DNA from: Leifsonia sp. Root4
Lineage (GTDB): Bacteria > Actinomycetota > Actinomycetes > Actinomycetales > Microbacteriaceae
DNA length: 64,000 nt
Direction of reading: 5' to 3'
NCBI RefSeq assembly: GCF_001425085.1
Contig: NZ_LMDN01000001.1
Coordinates: 695,100-759,099, forward strand
The position numbers were made by a program, and so were the translations under genes. Positions 51,093 to 60,647 of the stretch are shown here, one piece after another. The notes under the pieces were generated by a model. It was given only the letters and a program-made list of their open reading frames with translations, was not told the DNA's origin and ran no database searches. Each line of letters opens with the position of its first letter. Position 1 is the first letter of the stretch.

Positions 51093-51401
51093 TTAGAGCT
51101 TGATCTCGATGTTGACGTCTGCCGGCAGGTCGAGACGCATAAGCGAGTCGACGGCCTTGGGCGTCGGGTCGATGATGTCGATCAGACGCTTGTGGGTGCG
51201 CATTTCAAAGTGCTCCCGGCTGTCCTTGTACTTGTGAGGAGAACGGATGACACACACCACGTTCTTCTCGGTCGGAAGCGGTACCGGGCCAACAACGGTG
51301 GCACCAGCACGGGTGACCGTGTCAACGATCTTGCGAGCCGAGGTATCGATGACCTCGTGGTCGTAAGACTTAAGTCGAATGCGGATCTTCTGTCCCGCCA
51401 T
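51093..51401 (-). CDS. rpsJ: 30S ribosomal protein S10
   Basis: 102 residues from ATG at 51401: [77 protein letters not shown]. Also the NusB partner in antitermination. First gene of the S10 operon. Confidence 0.98.
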   Translation of the reverse strand: MAGQKIRIRLKSYDHEVIDTSARKIVDTVTRAGATVVGPVPLPTEKNVVCVIRSPHKYKDSREHFEMRTHKRLIDIIDPTPKAVDSLMRLDLPADVNIEIKL

Positions 51402-51466
51402 GTCTGACTCTCTCTCTGTCAAGGCGTCTTACATCCGGTTGGCTGCATTGGACGCCGTCGTAGTAC

Positions 51467-51497
51467 TTCGTAAGTCGCACCACTATTTATCTGTCAA
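51467..51497 (-). promoter_or_regulatory. S10 operon promoter
   Basis: Minus strand consensus -35 TTGACA (51492-51497); -10 candidates TTACGA (18-base spacer) or TACGAA (19-base spacer) at 51467-51473. Start codon follows after about 65 bases. Confidence 0.6.
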
Positions 51498-51563
51498 TCG
51501 GGCGGTTCGGGGCCGAAGCCCGCTCCCACCCACATCGCTTCCCCGCTCAGGCCGAGGCCGTCA

Positions 51564-51588
51564 CAGCACAGAGCGAGGCTCTGTGCTG
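51564..51588. repeat. Hairpin upstream of S10 promoter
   Basis: CAGCACAGAGC (51564-51574), loop GAG, exact complement 51578-51588. It lies upstream of the predicted -35 box; role unclear. Confidence 0.5.
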
Positions 51589-52053
51589 AAGGTTGTGATG
51601 AAGTGTGTTCTGCTCCCCGCGGCCTAGCCCGATCCGGCTCACCAGAGGTGATGACGCGGATGAAACTATGCACTGCCTGGCAGTGATTCCGTCACCGTGC
51701 GAGGCACGCGCGACAGAAATGTTGAACTGGACAAGTTTGCCATAGATCCGGGGTAACTGCAACCCGGGCGTGTCGCGTCGGCGTGGCGCCCGTCCGGCCC
51801 GTGATTCCGGGCATCAGCGGCGCTCGGAGATGCCACGCACACTGGGCGTTTTCACAGCCACTCGCGCGCCAGAAACTGCACCTTCGCGCCAGCACCTCGT
51901 GCCGCGAAGCCGCACCTTCTGCAGCGCCTGCGTCCGGGGCCTCTTCGCCCATTGTGCGCGCGGCTGTTGTGCACAGGCTGGGCATCCCCGGCTGCTCTGC
52001 ACAGCTTCGACGTTCGCGGGCGCCTCGGCGGCGCGAGGGCTCAGGATGGCGAC

Positions 52054-53049
52054 ATGAAGACCGCATTGAGCGCTCAGTCCCTCGACCTCCTTCGCATTGC
52101 GCCCGCGCTTCTCCTCGCAGCTGAGTACAACGCGCTCGGTGCTGTGCGCGGCCAGCTTGCTCGAGAAGTCGCAGCCGGACGGCTGATCAGGCTACGACGC
52201 GGCCTCTATGCGAGGCGCACGGTTTGGGACGAACTCAGCGCCACCGAGCGTTACCAAGCCCTCGTGCTCGGCGTCGCGCGCACGAGCGGACAGGTCCCAG
52301 TGCTGTCGCACGCCTCAGCAGCTGTCATACACGGGCTGCCAGTCGTCGGCCGCTGGCCCACGGAGGTGCATCAGCTGATCAGTCCCAGAGCCGGCGGGAG
52401 GTCGACGCCGGATCGCATTCGTCATGCCGCCGAGCTCGATGGCGCCGACATTGTCGAGCGCGACGGGCTGGTGCTCACCGGCCTCGCGCGAACGCTTATC
52501 GACCTCGCGCGCAGCGCCTCCGCTTTCACCGCGGTGGCGAGCATCGATGCGGCCCTCCACGTTCCCCGCTTCGGCGGCCGCCCTGCGATCACGAGGGCCG
52601 AGCTCGACGAGACATTCGAGCGCATGCTGCCGTTCCAGCGATCGGCTCGCGCACGTGGACTCCTCGACTTCGGTGACGGACGCGCCGAGTCGGTGAGCGA
52701 ATCGAACAGCCGGGTCACCATGGCGCGGATCGGAGTGCCACAGCCGGAGCTCCAGCATCATTGGGTGATCGACGGCGAGCACTACGACAGCGACTTCTAC
52801 TGGCCTCATGTCGATGCAATCGGTGAATCTGACGGCCGGGGCAAGTACACAGACCCCCGTCTGCTCGGAGCGCGGGATCCGCGCGACATCGTCTACGCGG
52901 AGAAGCTCCGTGAGGACGCCTTGCGCCGCGAGGCTCGTGCGTTCACCCGCTGGGACTACGAGCTCGGCATGAGCACGGTGCGGTTGTCGGCTCGGCTCGC
53001 TCGCATCGGCGTCGTGCCGGAGCGTGCGCCACGGCTCATCGGGCGTTGA
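52054..53049 (+). CDS. AbiEi-like winged-helix protein with DUF559/Vsr-like C-terminal domain
   Basis: 331 residues. Residues about 10-110 resemble the AbiEi-type antitoxin domain seen in actinobacteria: a winged helix (VRGQLAREVAAGRLIRLRRGLYARR), then VPVLSHASAAVIHGLPVVGRWP and VERDGLVLTGLARTLIDLAR. Residues about 215-300 (SESNSRVTMARIG, HYDSDFYWPHVDAIGESDGRGKY, EKLREDALR) match the order of acidic residues in DUF559/very-short-patch-type endonuclease folds (E215/E217, D246/D248, E258, D260, K264). No toxin partner such as AbiEii lies next to it. Function unproven. Confidence 0.7.
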   Translation: MKTALSAQSLDLLRIAPALLLAAEYNALGAVRGQLAREVAAGRLIRLRRGLYARRTVWDELSATERYQALVLGVARTSGQVPVLSHASAAVIHGLPVVGRWPTEVHQLISPRAGGRSTPDRIRHAAELDGADIVERDGLVLTGLARTLIDLARSASAFTAVASIDAALHVPRFGGRPAITRAELDETFERMLPFQRSARARGLLDFGDGRAESVSESNSRVTMARIGVPQPELQHHWVIDGEHYDSDFYWPHVDAIGESDGRGKYTDPRLLGARDPRDIVYAEKLREDALRREARAFTRWDYELGMSTVRLSARLARIGVVPERAPRLIGR

Positions 53050-53050
53050 G

Positions 53051-53112
53051 CGCGGTAGAAACCACGCACCCGCGCCAGACAGTCGGGGCGCGAAACTGTC
53101 GCTTCTACCGCG
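53051..53112. terminator. Possible terminator between convergent genes
   Basis: CGCGGTAGAA (53051-53060) pairs exactly with 53103-53112; a GACAGT/ACTGTC stem nests inside. Spans the stop region of the YoaK-type gene. Confidence 0.4.
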
Positions 53113-53833
53113 TTGCCGCGAGCGAGGCCGCCTCGCGCCGACGGGCGAAGTGCAACAGCGCGACGCAGCCGAGCATGACCGCTCCCGCGACGAACAGCGG
53201 CACGGCTCCGTGGTCGGTGGCGCGGATGATGAGCGCGCCGAGTGCGCCTCCCCCGCCCATCGCCACGACGGCGAGCACGCGGCGGCGCCACTTGTCGCCC
53301 GTGCCGCCGGCGAGGTGACTGTCGATCGCGAGATTGGCGAGGGTACTCGTGACCACGATCGTGCTGACATCCGAGATGCCCGTCGCCCGCACGCTCGCCG
53401 CCTGCGCACCCATCACAATCGCGAGCACCGCGGTCACGGGCACCAGCGTGGCCTCGTCCAGCGTGCCGACGGCGAGCCAGAAGCCGGCCAGGGCGAGGGT
53501 GAGCACGGCTCCGCCGAGCAGAACGACGAGGTTCGCGGTCGGCAGCCGGGAGTCGTGGCTGCGCCGGCGCAGGATGCGAGCGGCGACGAAGGCGCCGACC
53601 AGGAAGCCGAGCAGCGCGATGAGGTTGTTCAGCAGCGGGATGCCGCCCTCCCCCGTGAGCGCGAAGCCGATGAAGAGCACGTTGCCGGTCATGTTGCCGG
53701 TGAAGACCCGGTCCAGCGCGAGGTAGCTGACCGCGTCGACGACGCCCGTGGCAAGGGTGAGCAGCAACAGGGCTGGCAGATAGAGCCGATCCGCACTCCG
53801 CTTGTCGAGTGGTGAGCGCACTGCATCCGTCAT
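53105..53833 (-). CDS. YoaK family (DUF1275) membrane protein
   Basis: 242 residues with about six membrane helices. Contains the family hallmarks LATGVVDAVSYLALDRVFTGNMTGNVLFIGFAL and MGAQAASVRATGISDVSTIVVTSTLANLA. Function of DUF1275 proteins is unknown; a transporter-like role is guessed. ATG at 53833 preferred because GGAGG lies 6 bases before it, inside the longer frame from 53845. Confidence 0.87.
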   Translation of the reverse strand: MTDAVRSPLDKRSADRLYLPALLLLTLATGVVDAVSYLALDRVFTGNMTGNVLFIGFALTGEGGIPLLNNLIALLGFLVGAFVAARILRRRSHDSRLPTANLVVLLGGAVLTLALAGFWLAVGTLDEATLVPVTAVLAIVMGAQAASVRATGISDVSTIVVTSTLANLAIDSHLAGGTGDKWRRRVLAVVAMGGGGALGALIIRATDHGAVPLFVAGAVMLGCVALLHFARRREAASLAATR

Positions 53834-53880
53834 TCCGACCTCCATTCACACTGTAGCGAAGCCGGCAGCCCAGGCATGAA

Positions 53881-53910
53881 AAGCGGGCCGGGCGACTGCC
53901 CGACCCGCTT
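53881..53910. terminator. Terminator after the MT0933-like gene
   Basis: AAGCGGGCCGGGC pairs with GCCCGACCCGCTT around GACT (one G-T pair), 28 bases beyond the stop. Confidence 0.7.
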
Positions 53911-53937
53911 CCCTTCGGGCATCTGCCCAAGAAACCC

Positions 53938-54120
53938 CTACTCGTTGCCGACGGCTCCGTCTGCCGCGTCACGCGCGGTGTCGACGTGCTCAGCGAACTT
54001 GTCGCCAGTGACCTTGTTGGCGAGGCCGGCCGCCCCGTCGAGCAGCTGGTCGCTGATGCCTTCAGCGTGCTCGCTCTTCAGGAAATCCTTGGCCTGGTTG
54101 GTCAGATCTTCGATACCCAT
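53938..54120 (-). CDS. MT0933-like small antitoxin-family protein
   Basis: 60 residues: MGIEDLTNQAKDFLKSEHAEGISDQLLDGAAGLANKVTGDKFAEHVDTARDAADGAVGNE, an amphipathic helical protein with the TGDKFAEHVD-type motif of the MT0933 (Rv0909) antitoxin family. No toxin gene such as Rv0910-type polyketide-cyclase follows it, so toxin-antitoxin function is doubtful; many actinobacteria carry solitary copies. Confidence 0.75.
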   Translation of the reverse strand: MGIEDLTNQAKDFLKSEHAEGISDQLLDGAAGLANKVTGDKFAEHVDTARDAADGAVGNE

Positions 54121-54238
54121 GTGTTGCCCCTCTGGTCACTGCGCGCGAGCCGAGCGGCACGCCCACCCTCATTGTGGTGTCAGCGCGCTGACACCTGCAA
54201 GAGCTGTGGCGGTTTCCGGCGAGGGCGGGCCACAATGA

Positions 54239-54703
54239 ATGATGAGCGAAATCGCACCACAGCCAACACCGTCCACCCACGCAGGACCGGGCAGCGTGAG
54301 CGCGACCCGTACGGGCCCGCGCAGCTACATCGGCCGCAACGCGCGCGGGAGTGAGGTGCTGATCGGACCGGCGGAGCTGGCGGGCCACTTCACGCCAGGA
54401 GAGCTCTTGAAGCTGGCCCTGGCCGGTTGCGCCGGCATGAGCTCCGATCGCGTCACCGCTCGGCGGCTGGGTGATGACTACCGTGCCACCGTGTGGGCGC
54501 ATGGCGTCGCCGACCCCAACGAGGAGCGGTACCGTGCCATCGCGGAGGAGATCCTGCTCGAGCTCGACGGCCTGGACGAGTCGGATGTCGCCACGCTGCG
54601 CACAATCATCGGCAAGTCGATCGATCGCGCGTGCACAGTGGGCCGGAGCGTTGTCGGCAGCATCGACGTCAGCACGACCGTCAACGGCCACCCCGCGCAC
54701 TGA
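54239..54703 (+). CDS. OsmC family peroxide-protection protein
   Basis: 154 residues of the OsmC/Ohr fold: TPGELLKLALAGCAGMSSDRVTARRL with the peroxidatic Cys (about residue 63), and SIDRACTVGRSV with the second Cys (about 132). Such proteins reduce organic hydroperoxides with thiol cofactors. Two adjacent ATGs (54239, 54242) are possible starts. It is divergent from the MT0933-like gene. Confidence 0.85.
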   Translation: MMSEIAPQPTPSTHAGPGSVSATRTGPRSYIGRNARGSEVLIGPAELAGHFTPGELLKLALAGCAGMSSDRVTARRLGDDYRATVWAHGVADPNEERYRAIAEEILLELDGLDESDVATLRTIIGKSIDRACTVGRSVVGSIDVSTTVNGHPAH

Positions 54704-54707
54704 GGGG

Positions 54708-54800
54708 TTTCGACCCTTCGACAGGCTCGGGGCGGCGCAGGCTCAACCAACGGAGCTGGTGCTCAGGCAACCGAGCTGGTGCTCAACCAACGGAGCCGTT
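54708..54800. repeat. Repeat-rich spacer between osmC-like gene and tuf
   Basis: Contains GGTTTCGACCCTTCGACAGG and CTCAACCAACGGAGC words (two near-copies of GAGCTGGTGCTCA) related to the inverted-repeat array at 7205-7565. Confidence 0.55.
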
Positions 54801-54805
54801 AAAGC

Positions 54806-54841
54806 CTGAAGGGGCCGAGCCATAAGGCTCGACCCCTTCAG
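54806..54841 (-). terminator. tuf terminator
   Basis: CTGAAGGGGCCGAGCC (54806-54821) pairs with 54826-54841 around ATAA, with one G-T pair. Seventeen bases past the tuf stop. Confidence 0.85.
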
Positions 54842-54857
54842 AGATCAGTAGTTGAAA

Positions 54858-56051
<1,194 letters not shown>

Positions 56052-56163
56052 TGGGGTCCTCCTCAGGACTTGAGTAGAAGCCCCGGTCGCTGGATTGCGA
56101 CCGGTTCTCTACGGTGATTGTTTTGTTATGTTACGCGAACCGGGCGGCTCGCACTAACAGGGG

Positions 56164-58278
56164 CTATTCGCCCTTGTTCTTTGCCACGATCTCGTCGGCA
56201 ACAGCCTTCGGGACCTCGGCGTAGCTCTCGAAGGTCATCGAGTACACGGCGCGACCAGAGGTCTTCGACCGCAGGTCACCGATGTAACCGAACATCTCCG
56301 ACAGCGGAACATTGGCGCGAATAACCTTCACACCGCTTGCGTCCTCCATGGACTGGATCTGACCGCGACGCGAGTTCAGGTCGCCGATGACATCACCCAT
56401 GTATTCCTCAGGGGTGCGCACCTCGACGGCCATGAGCGGCTCGAGCAGAACCGGGTTTGCCTTCCGAGCGGCTTCCTTGAAGCCCATCGAGCCGGCAATC
56501 TTGAACGCCATCTCCGAGGAGTCGACGTCGTGGGCAGCGCCATCAAGCAGAATCGCCTTGACGCCGACCAACGGGTACCCAGCGAGGATGCCGTACTGCA
56601 TGGCGTCCTTGAAGCCCGCATCAACCGAGGGGATGTACTCGCGAGGGATGCGGCCACCGGTGACCTTGTTGTCGAACTCGTAGATCTTGTCGGCCGTGAC
56701 CTCCATCGGCTCGAGGCCGAACTGGATCTTGGCGAACTGACCCGAGCCACCGGTCTGCTTCTTGTGGGTGTAGTCGTGCTTCTCGACAGCCCGCTTGATG
56801 GTCTCGCGGTAAGCAACCTGCGGCTTACCGACGTTGGCCTCAACGTTGAACTCGCGCTTCATGCGGTCAACGAGGATATCGAGGTGGAGCTCGCCCATGC
56901 CCTTGATGACCGTCTGACCGGTCTCCTGGTTCTGCTCCGTGCGGAACGTCGGGTCTTCTTCGGCGAGCTTCTGGATCGCGGTGCCGAGCTTCTCCTGGTC
57001 AGCCTTGGTCTTGGGCTCAATAGCGACCTCAATGACGGGCTCGGGGAAGGTCATCGACTCGAGGACAACCTGGTTGTTCGGGTCACACAGCGTGTCACCC
57101 GTGGTGGTGTCCTTGAGGCCGATCACGGCGTAGATGTTGCCGGCGGTCACCGAGTCAACGGGGATCTCCTTGTTGGCGTGCATCTGGAAGATCTTGCCGA
57201 TGCGCTCCTTCTTGCCCTTGGTCGAGTTGATGACCTGGGCACCGGAGTCGAGGCGACCGGAGTACACGCGCACGTAGGTCAGACGACCGAAGAACGGGTG
57301 AACGGCAACCTTGAACGCGAGAGCCGTGAAGGGCTCGGTCGCGTCGGCGTGGCGCATGACGACCTTCTCGAGGTCGCGAGCGTCGTGGGCCTCGATGGCC
57401 GGCACGTCGAGCGGCGACGGGAGGTAGTCGATGACGGCGTCGAGCATCGGCTGAACACCGCGGTTCTTGAAGGCAGAGCCACAGAGAACCGGGTAGATCT
57501 CGCTGTTGACCGTGAGCTTGCGGATCGCGCCCTTGATCTCGGCGACGGTGAGCTCTTCGCCACCGAAGTAGCGCTCCATCAGTGCGTCGTCGGTCTCAGC
57601 AACGGTCTCGAGCAGGAGGGTGCGGTACTCAGCAGCCTTCTCAACGAGGTCGGCCGGGATCTCTTCGATCTCGTACTTGGCGCCCATCTGGACGTCACCC
57701 TTGGCGTCTCCGCGCCAGGTGAGTGCGCGCATCTCGACGAGGTCGACAACGCCCTCGAAGCCGGACTCGGAACCGATCGGCAGCTGGATGACCAGCGGCT
57801 TGGCGCCGAGGCGCTTGATGATGGTGTCGACGGTGAAGTAGAAGTCAGCGCCCAGCTTGTCCATCTTGTTGACGAAGCAGATGCGGGGAACGTTGTACTT
57901 GTCAGCCTGACGCCACACGGTCTCGGACTGGGGCTCAACGCCCTCCTTGCCGTCGAAGACGGCAACGGCGCCATCGAGCACGCGAAGCGAACGCTCGACC
58001 TCGACCGTGAAGTCGACGTGGCCGGGGGTGTCGATGATGTTGACCTGGTTCTTGTTCCAGTAGCAGGTCACGGCAGCAGAAGTGATCGTGATGCCACGTT
58101 CCTTCTCCTGCTCCATCCAGTCGGTCGTCGAGGCACCGTCGTGGGTCTCACCGATCTTGTGGTTCACACCCGTGTAGAACAGAATGCGCTCTGTCGTGGT
58201 GGTCTTACCGGCATCGATGTGAGCCATGATGCCGATGTTGCGGACCTTACTCAGGTCGGTGAGCACGTCTTGTGCCAC
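56164..58278 (-). CDS. fusA: Elongation factor G
   Basis: 704 residues: [68 protein letters not shown], and domain IV/V ([35 protein letters not shown]). Drives translocation and ribosome recycling. Confidence 0.99.
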   Translation of the reverse strand: MAQDVLTDLSKVRNIGIMAHIDAGKTTTTERILFYTGVNHKIGETHDGASTTDWMEQEKERGITITSAAVTCYWNKNQVNIIDTPGHVDFTVEVERSLRVLDGAVAVFDGKEGVEPQSETVWRQADKYNVPRICFVNKMDKLGADFYFTVDTIIKRLGAKPLVIQLPIGSESGFEGVVDLVEMRALTWRGDAKGDVQMGAKYEIEEIPADLVEKAAEYRTLLLETVAETDDALMERYFGGEELTVAEIKGAIRKLTVNSEIYPVLCGSAFKNRGVQPMLDAVIDYLPSPLDVPAIEAHDARDLEKVVMRHADATEPFTALAFKVAVHPFFGRLTYVRVYSGRLDSGAQVINSTKGKKERIGKIFQMHANKEIPVDSVTAGNIYAVIGLKDTTTGDTLCDPNNQVVLESMTFPEPVIEVAIEPKTKADQEKLGTAIQKLAEEDPTFRTEQNQETGQTVIKGMGELHLDILVDRMKREFNVEANVGKPQVAYRETIKRAVEKHDYTHKKQTGGSGQFAKIQFGLEPMEVTADKIYEFDNKVTGGRIPREYIPSVDAGFKDAMQYGILAGYPLVGVKAILLDGAAHDVDSSEMAFKIAGSMGFKEAARKANPVLLEPLMAVEVRTPEEYMGDVIGDLNSRRGQIQSMEDASGVKVIRANVPLSEMFGYIGDLRSKTSGRAVYSMTFESYAEVPKAVADEIVAKNKGE

Positions 58279-58324
58279 GGATTTCCTCCGAAAGTTTTGT
58301 TTGTGGTGGGGTCGAACGAGGCTC

Positions 58325-58358
58325 TCGGATGCCGCAGGCGTGAGCCTGCGGCATCCGA
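58325..58358 (-). terminator. Hairpin between rpsG and fusA
   Basis: TCGGATGCCGCAGGC pairs exactly with 58344-58358 around GTGA. No T-run follows on the minus strand; may tune expression or protect message ends. Confidence 0.55.
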
Positions 58359-58368
58359 CAAGCGACTA

Positions 58369-58839
58369 CTACCAGCGGTAGTGTGCGAAGGCCTTGTTCG
58401 ACTCGGCCATCTTGTGCGTGTCTTCGCGACGCTTGACAGCGGCACCGAGGCCGTTGCTCGCGTCGAGAATCTCGTTGGTGAGGCGCTCGGTCATGGTCTT
58501 CTCGCGACGAGCCTTGGCGTAGCTGGTGAGCCAGCGGAGAGCCAGGGTGTTGGCGCGGTGAGGCTTGACCTCGACCGGGACCTGGTAGGTGGAACCACCG
58601 ACGCGGCGCGAACGGACCTCGAGGGTCGGGCGCACGTTGTCGAGGGCCTTCTTCAGCGTGACAACGGCGTCCTGGCCGTTCTTGGCTGCAACGCCTTCGA
58701 GTGCGTCGTACACGATGCGCTCGGCGAGGCCCTTCTTGCCATCAAGAAGAATCTTGTTGACGAGCTGGCTGACGATGGGGGCGCCGTATACCGGGTCTGC
58801 TACGACGGGGCGCTTGGGTGCTGGTCCTTTACGAGGCAT
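58369..58839 (-). CDS. rpsG: 30S ribosomal protein S7
   Basis: 156 residues: [73 protein letters not shown] and [10 protein letters not shown]-type C-terminus. Starts one base into the rpsL stop. Confidence 0.98.
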   Translation of the reverse strand: MPRKGPAPKRPVVADPVYGAPIVSQLVNKILLDGKKGLAERIVYDALEGVAAKNGQDAVVTLKKALDNVRPTLEVRSRRVGGSTYQVPVEVKPHRANTLALRWLTSYAKARREKTMTERLTNEILDASNGLGAAVKRREDTHKMAESNKAFAHYRW

Positions 58840-59213
58840 TACTTCTTGTCCATCTTCGCTCCGTAGCGGCTGCGAGCCTGCTTACGATTCTTAACTGCCT
58901 GAGTGTCGAGCGCGCCGCGAACAATCTTGTAGCGCACACCGGGGAGGTCCTTGACACGACCACCGCGAACGAGCACCATCGAGTGCTCCTGGAGGTTGTG
59001 GCCCTCACCGGGGATGTAGGCGGTTACTTCGGTGCCGTTGGAGAGCTTGACACGAGCGACCTTGCGGAGCGCGGAGTTCGGCTTCTTCGGGGTGGTGGTG
59101 TAAACACGGGTGCAAACACCACGCTGCTGGGGGTTGGCCTTCAGGGCGGGGGCCTTGGTCTTGGTGACCTTCGGCGTACGTCCCTTGCGGACCAACTGCT
59201 GAATCGTTGGCAC
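58839..59213 (-). CDS. rpsL: 30S ribosomal protein S12
   Basis: 124 residues: [58 protein letters not shown] and [16 protein letters not shown]. The lysines in TPKKPNS and GRVKDLPG that are replaced in streptomycin-resistant mutants are wild type. Start is GTG at 59213 with AAGGAG 7 bases before it. Confidence 0.98.
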   Translation of the reverse strand: MPTIQQLVRKGRTPKVTKTKAPALKANPQQRGVCTRVYTTTPKKPNSALRKVARVKLSNGTEVTAYIPGEGHNLQEHSMVLVRGGRVKDLPGVRYKIVRGALDTQAVKNRKQARSRYGAKMDKK

Positions 59214-59569
59214 TACTGAGCTCCTTATTTGTGCTGCACGGTGACAGCCTGGTGATTAGCATTCGACACGCTCTTCCTGACTTGCGTCTGGGAGTGTGTG
59301 TCGAGTTCATCTGGACCCACCGGCGCCGCTGAGTAGCAGTGCTTTTGGATGGTGGATATGCCGTGGGGGTAACCCGAATTCAGGGTTCCCGCGTGTGTGC
59401 CTCAGGCGCCTGGGCTCCGCCTTTCGGGCAGGGACCATGCGCACGACGAAGCGCACACCCACGAAATATTACCTTCCCGTGTCGCTGCGGTCAAATGGCG
59501 AGAGCTGTGCAATGGCTGGCAATGCGGGGCGGGATGCCGGCCCGAGACGCGTCGGCTAGCGTGTTCACC
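59214..59569. other. Divergent region: rpsL leader and TNT-gene upstream
   Basis: 356 bases. On minus, a leader of about 245 bases runs from the rpsL promoter to the GTG; it contains an imperfect GGGAACCC/GGGTTACCC hairpin near 59365-59390. On plus, TAGCGT at 59557-59562 lies 7 bases before the TNT-gene ATG. A minus-strand frame opening at 59310 enters rpsL out of register and is not convincing as a gene. Confidence 0.55.
59466..59494 (-). promoter_or_regulatory. str operon (rpsL) promoter
   Basis: Minus strand TTGACC (59489-59494), exactly 17-base spacer, TAATAT (59466-59471): the best consensus-like housekeeping promoter in the window. Confidence 0.85.
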
Positions 59570-60196
59570 ATGGTAGAAAATCTCCGGGCCCAGCTGAACG
59601 CACGCGGCATCAATCCGCGCGCTGTGAAATTGCCCGGAGATTCCGGCACGCCACTTGAGGGTGCGCTGACAATCGCGGCCGGGCCGCGCGGCCCCGTCGT
59701 CGCCACGATCGACTACGGCCGGACGTACCCGCTCGTCACCGCCGACTCCCCCGAGCACGCCGAGGAGCGCCTCCTCGCCTACCTCGACCAGCCGCTGCCC
59801 GCCACGGTCGAGTACACGCCGGAGCAGGTGTTCGAGCTGATCCAGAAGGTCGGCGAGCACTACATCGAGCTCATGCAGCGGCTCGCGGAGCCCGGCTCAT
59901 CGCTGCTCATCCAGCTGCCGGCCGGACTGCCGCTCGACCGGGTCGGCTGCCTCGATGGCGTCATCCTCTACCCGCTGAACACCTCGGCCGGGCAGCGCTC
60001 GCTGCCGCCGACCGCGCTCGAGGGTGCAGAGATCCACCGCTTCCTCTCGACTGGCGACATCCTGGTGCGCGCCGAGCTGGCCCAGCCGTGGTTCGGCCAG
60101 CCGGGCGGCGGTCTGCGCTTCACCCTCGCCGACGACTACACCGGCATCCGCGACCTCGTCGCCACCGGGCGCCTGCAGCGCATCAGCTACCGCTGA
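59570..60196 (+). CDS. TNT-domain (NAD+ glycohydrolase toxin-like) protein
   Basis: 208 residues from ATG at 59570. Residues 1-112 form an unassigned N-terminal module (DSGTPLEGALTIAAGP, ATIDYGRTYPLVTADSPEHAEERLLAYLDQPLP). Residues about 113-205 match the TNT fold of M. tuberculosis CpnT: PLDRVGCLDGVILYPL, GQRSLPPTAL, AQPWFGQPGGG, LVATGRLQRI. Arg124, Tyr134 and Arg143 sit where the NAD-binding Arg, Tyr and Arg are expected, but the position after GGGx that is normally the key Gln is Arg183 (GGGLRF), so it may be inactive or altered. No signal peptide or secretion domain. Probably leaderless (TAGCGT box). Converges on, and overlaps by 14 bases, the SseB-domain gene. Confidence 0.72.
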   Translation: MVENLRAQLNARGINPRAVKLPGDSGTPLEGALTIAAGPRGPVVATIDYGRTYPLVTADSPEHAEERLLAYLDQPLPATVEYTPEQVFELIQKVGEHYIELMQRLAEPGSSLLIQLPAGLPLDRVGCLDGVILYPLNTSAGQRSLPPTALEGAEIHRFLSTGDILVRAELAQPWFGQPGGGLRFTLADDYTGIRDLVATGRLQRISYR

Positions 60197-60581
60197 CGTC
60201 GCCAATCAGGTCACGGACGAAGGCCTGCACGCCGTCGGCCGGCACCTCGAAGCCCAGCCGCGAACCTGGATTCATCACGATGCCGACGCCGTCGGGCAAG
60301 CGCCGGAGCAACTGCAGGCCGGCCATGGCGACCGCCGCGTGCCCCTCCGTCAGATAGGCAGCCGCCTGGTCGCTGTGACTGAACAGCGCGAGGAAGGTGC
60401 CCTTGTCGCTGTGCAGCAGCACGGGATCCGCCGGCATGGCCCCGTTATCTGAAGCATCCCGGTTGACGATGAGCAGCTCGCTGGCGGCCAGCGTCCAGAG
60501 GACGATCGGGGCGGCGAGCGTGCCCGCGTGCGCGCGGGCGATTGCTCGTTCCAGTACTGTCGCCGGTCGTGCCGAATTCAT
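60183..60581 (-). CDS. SseB N-terminal domain protein
   Basis: 132 residues resembling the SseB N-terminal domain: VLERAIARAHAGTLAAPIVLWTLAASELLIVN at the start, KGTFLALFSHSDQAAAY in the middle and LLRRLPDGVGIVMNPGSRLGFEVPADGVQAFVRDL at the end. Such domains occur near secretion and toxin loci; role unknown. GAGGGACC precedes the ATG. Its 3' end overlaps the end of the convergent TNT gene. Last gene of the minus-strand immunity-like run. Confidence 0.72.
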   Translation of the reverse strand: MNSARPATVLERAIARAHAGTLAAPIVLWTLAASELLIVNRDASDNGAMPADPVLLHSDKGTFLALFSHSDQAAAYLTEGHAAVAMAGLQLLRRLPDGVGIVMNPGSRLGFEVPADGVQAFVRDLIGDVSGS

Positions 60582-60647
60582 GGTCCCTCTTCCTCTGTCC
60601 TGAGCTCACAATGGTAGGCGGCCCTGTGCCCCATAGCGTGGGCAGCA

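Larger units (their letters stand above)
51402..52053. other. Intergenic region upstream of the S10 operon
   Basis: 652 bases between the divergent rpsJ and AbiEi-like genes. It contains the rpsJ promoter candidate and an 11-bp hairpin. Short open frames between 51692 and 52066 have no recognisable protein character and atypical composition. A lower-GC patch at 51470-51520 marks the promoter. Nothing else recognised. Confidence 0.5.

Noticed and set aside
51692-52066. 124-codon frame on - upstream of rpsJ
   Set aside because: No ribosome site, Cys/Arg-rich random-looking translation, overlapped by other equally open frames.
54239-54703. OsmC gene as partner of the MT0933-like gene (toxin-antitoxin pair)
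   Set aside because: The genes are divergent and OsmC has intact peroxidase cysteines, so a toxin role is unlikely.
56530-58866. 778-codon frame on + opposite fusA and rpsG
   Set aside because: Antisense to two unmistakable translation genes; composition is a mirror of their codon bias.
59005-59310. Possible upstream ORF in the rpsL leader
   Set aside because: It runs into rpsL out of frame and has no family or ribosome-site support.
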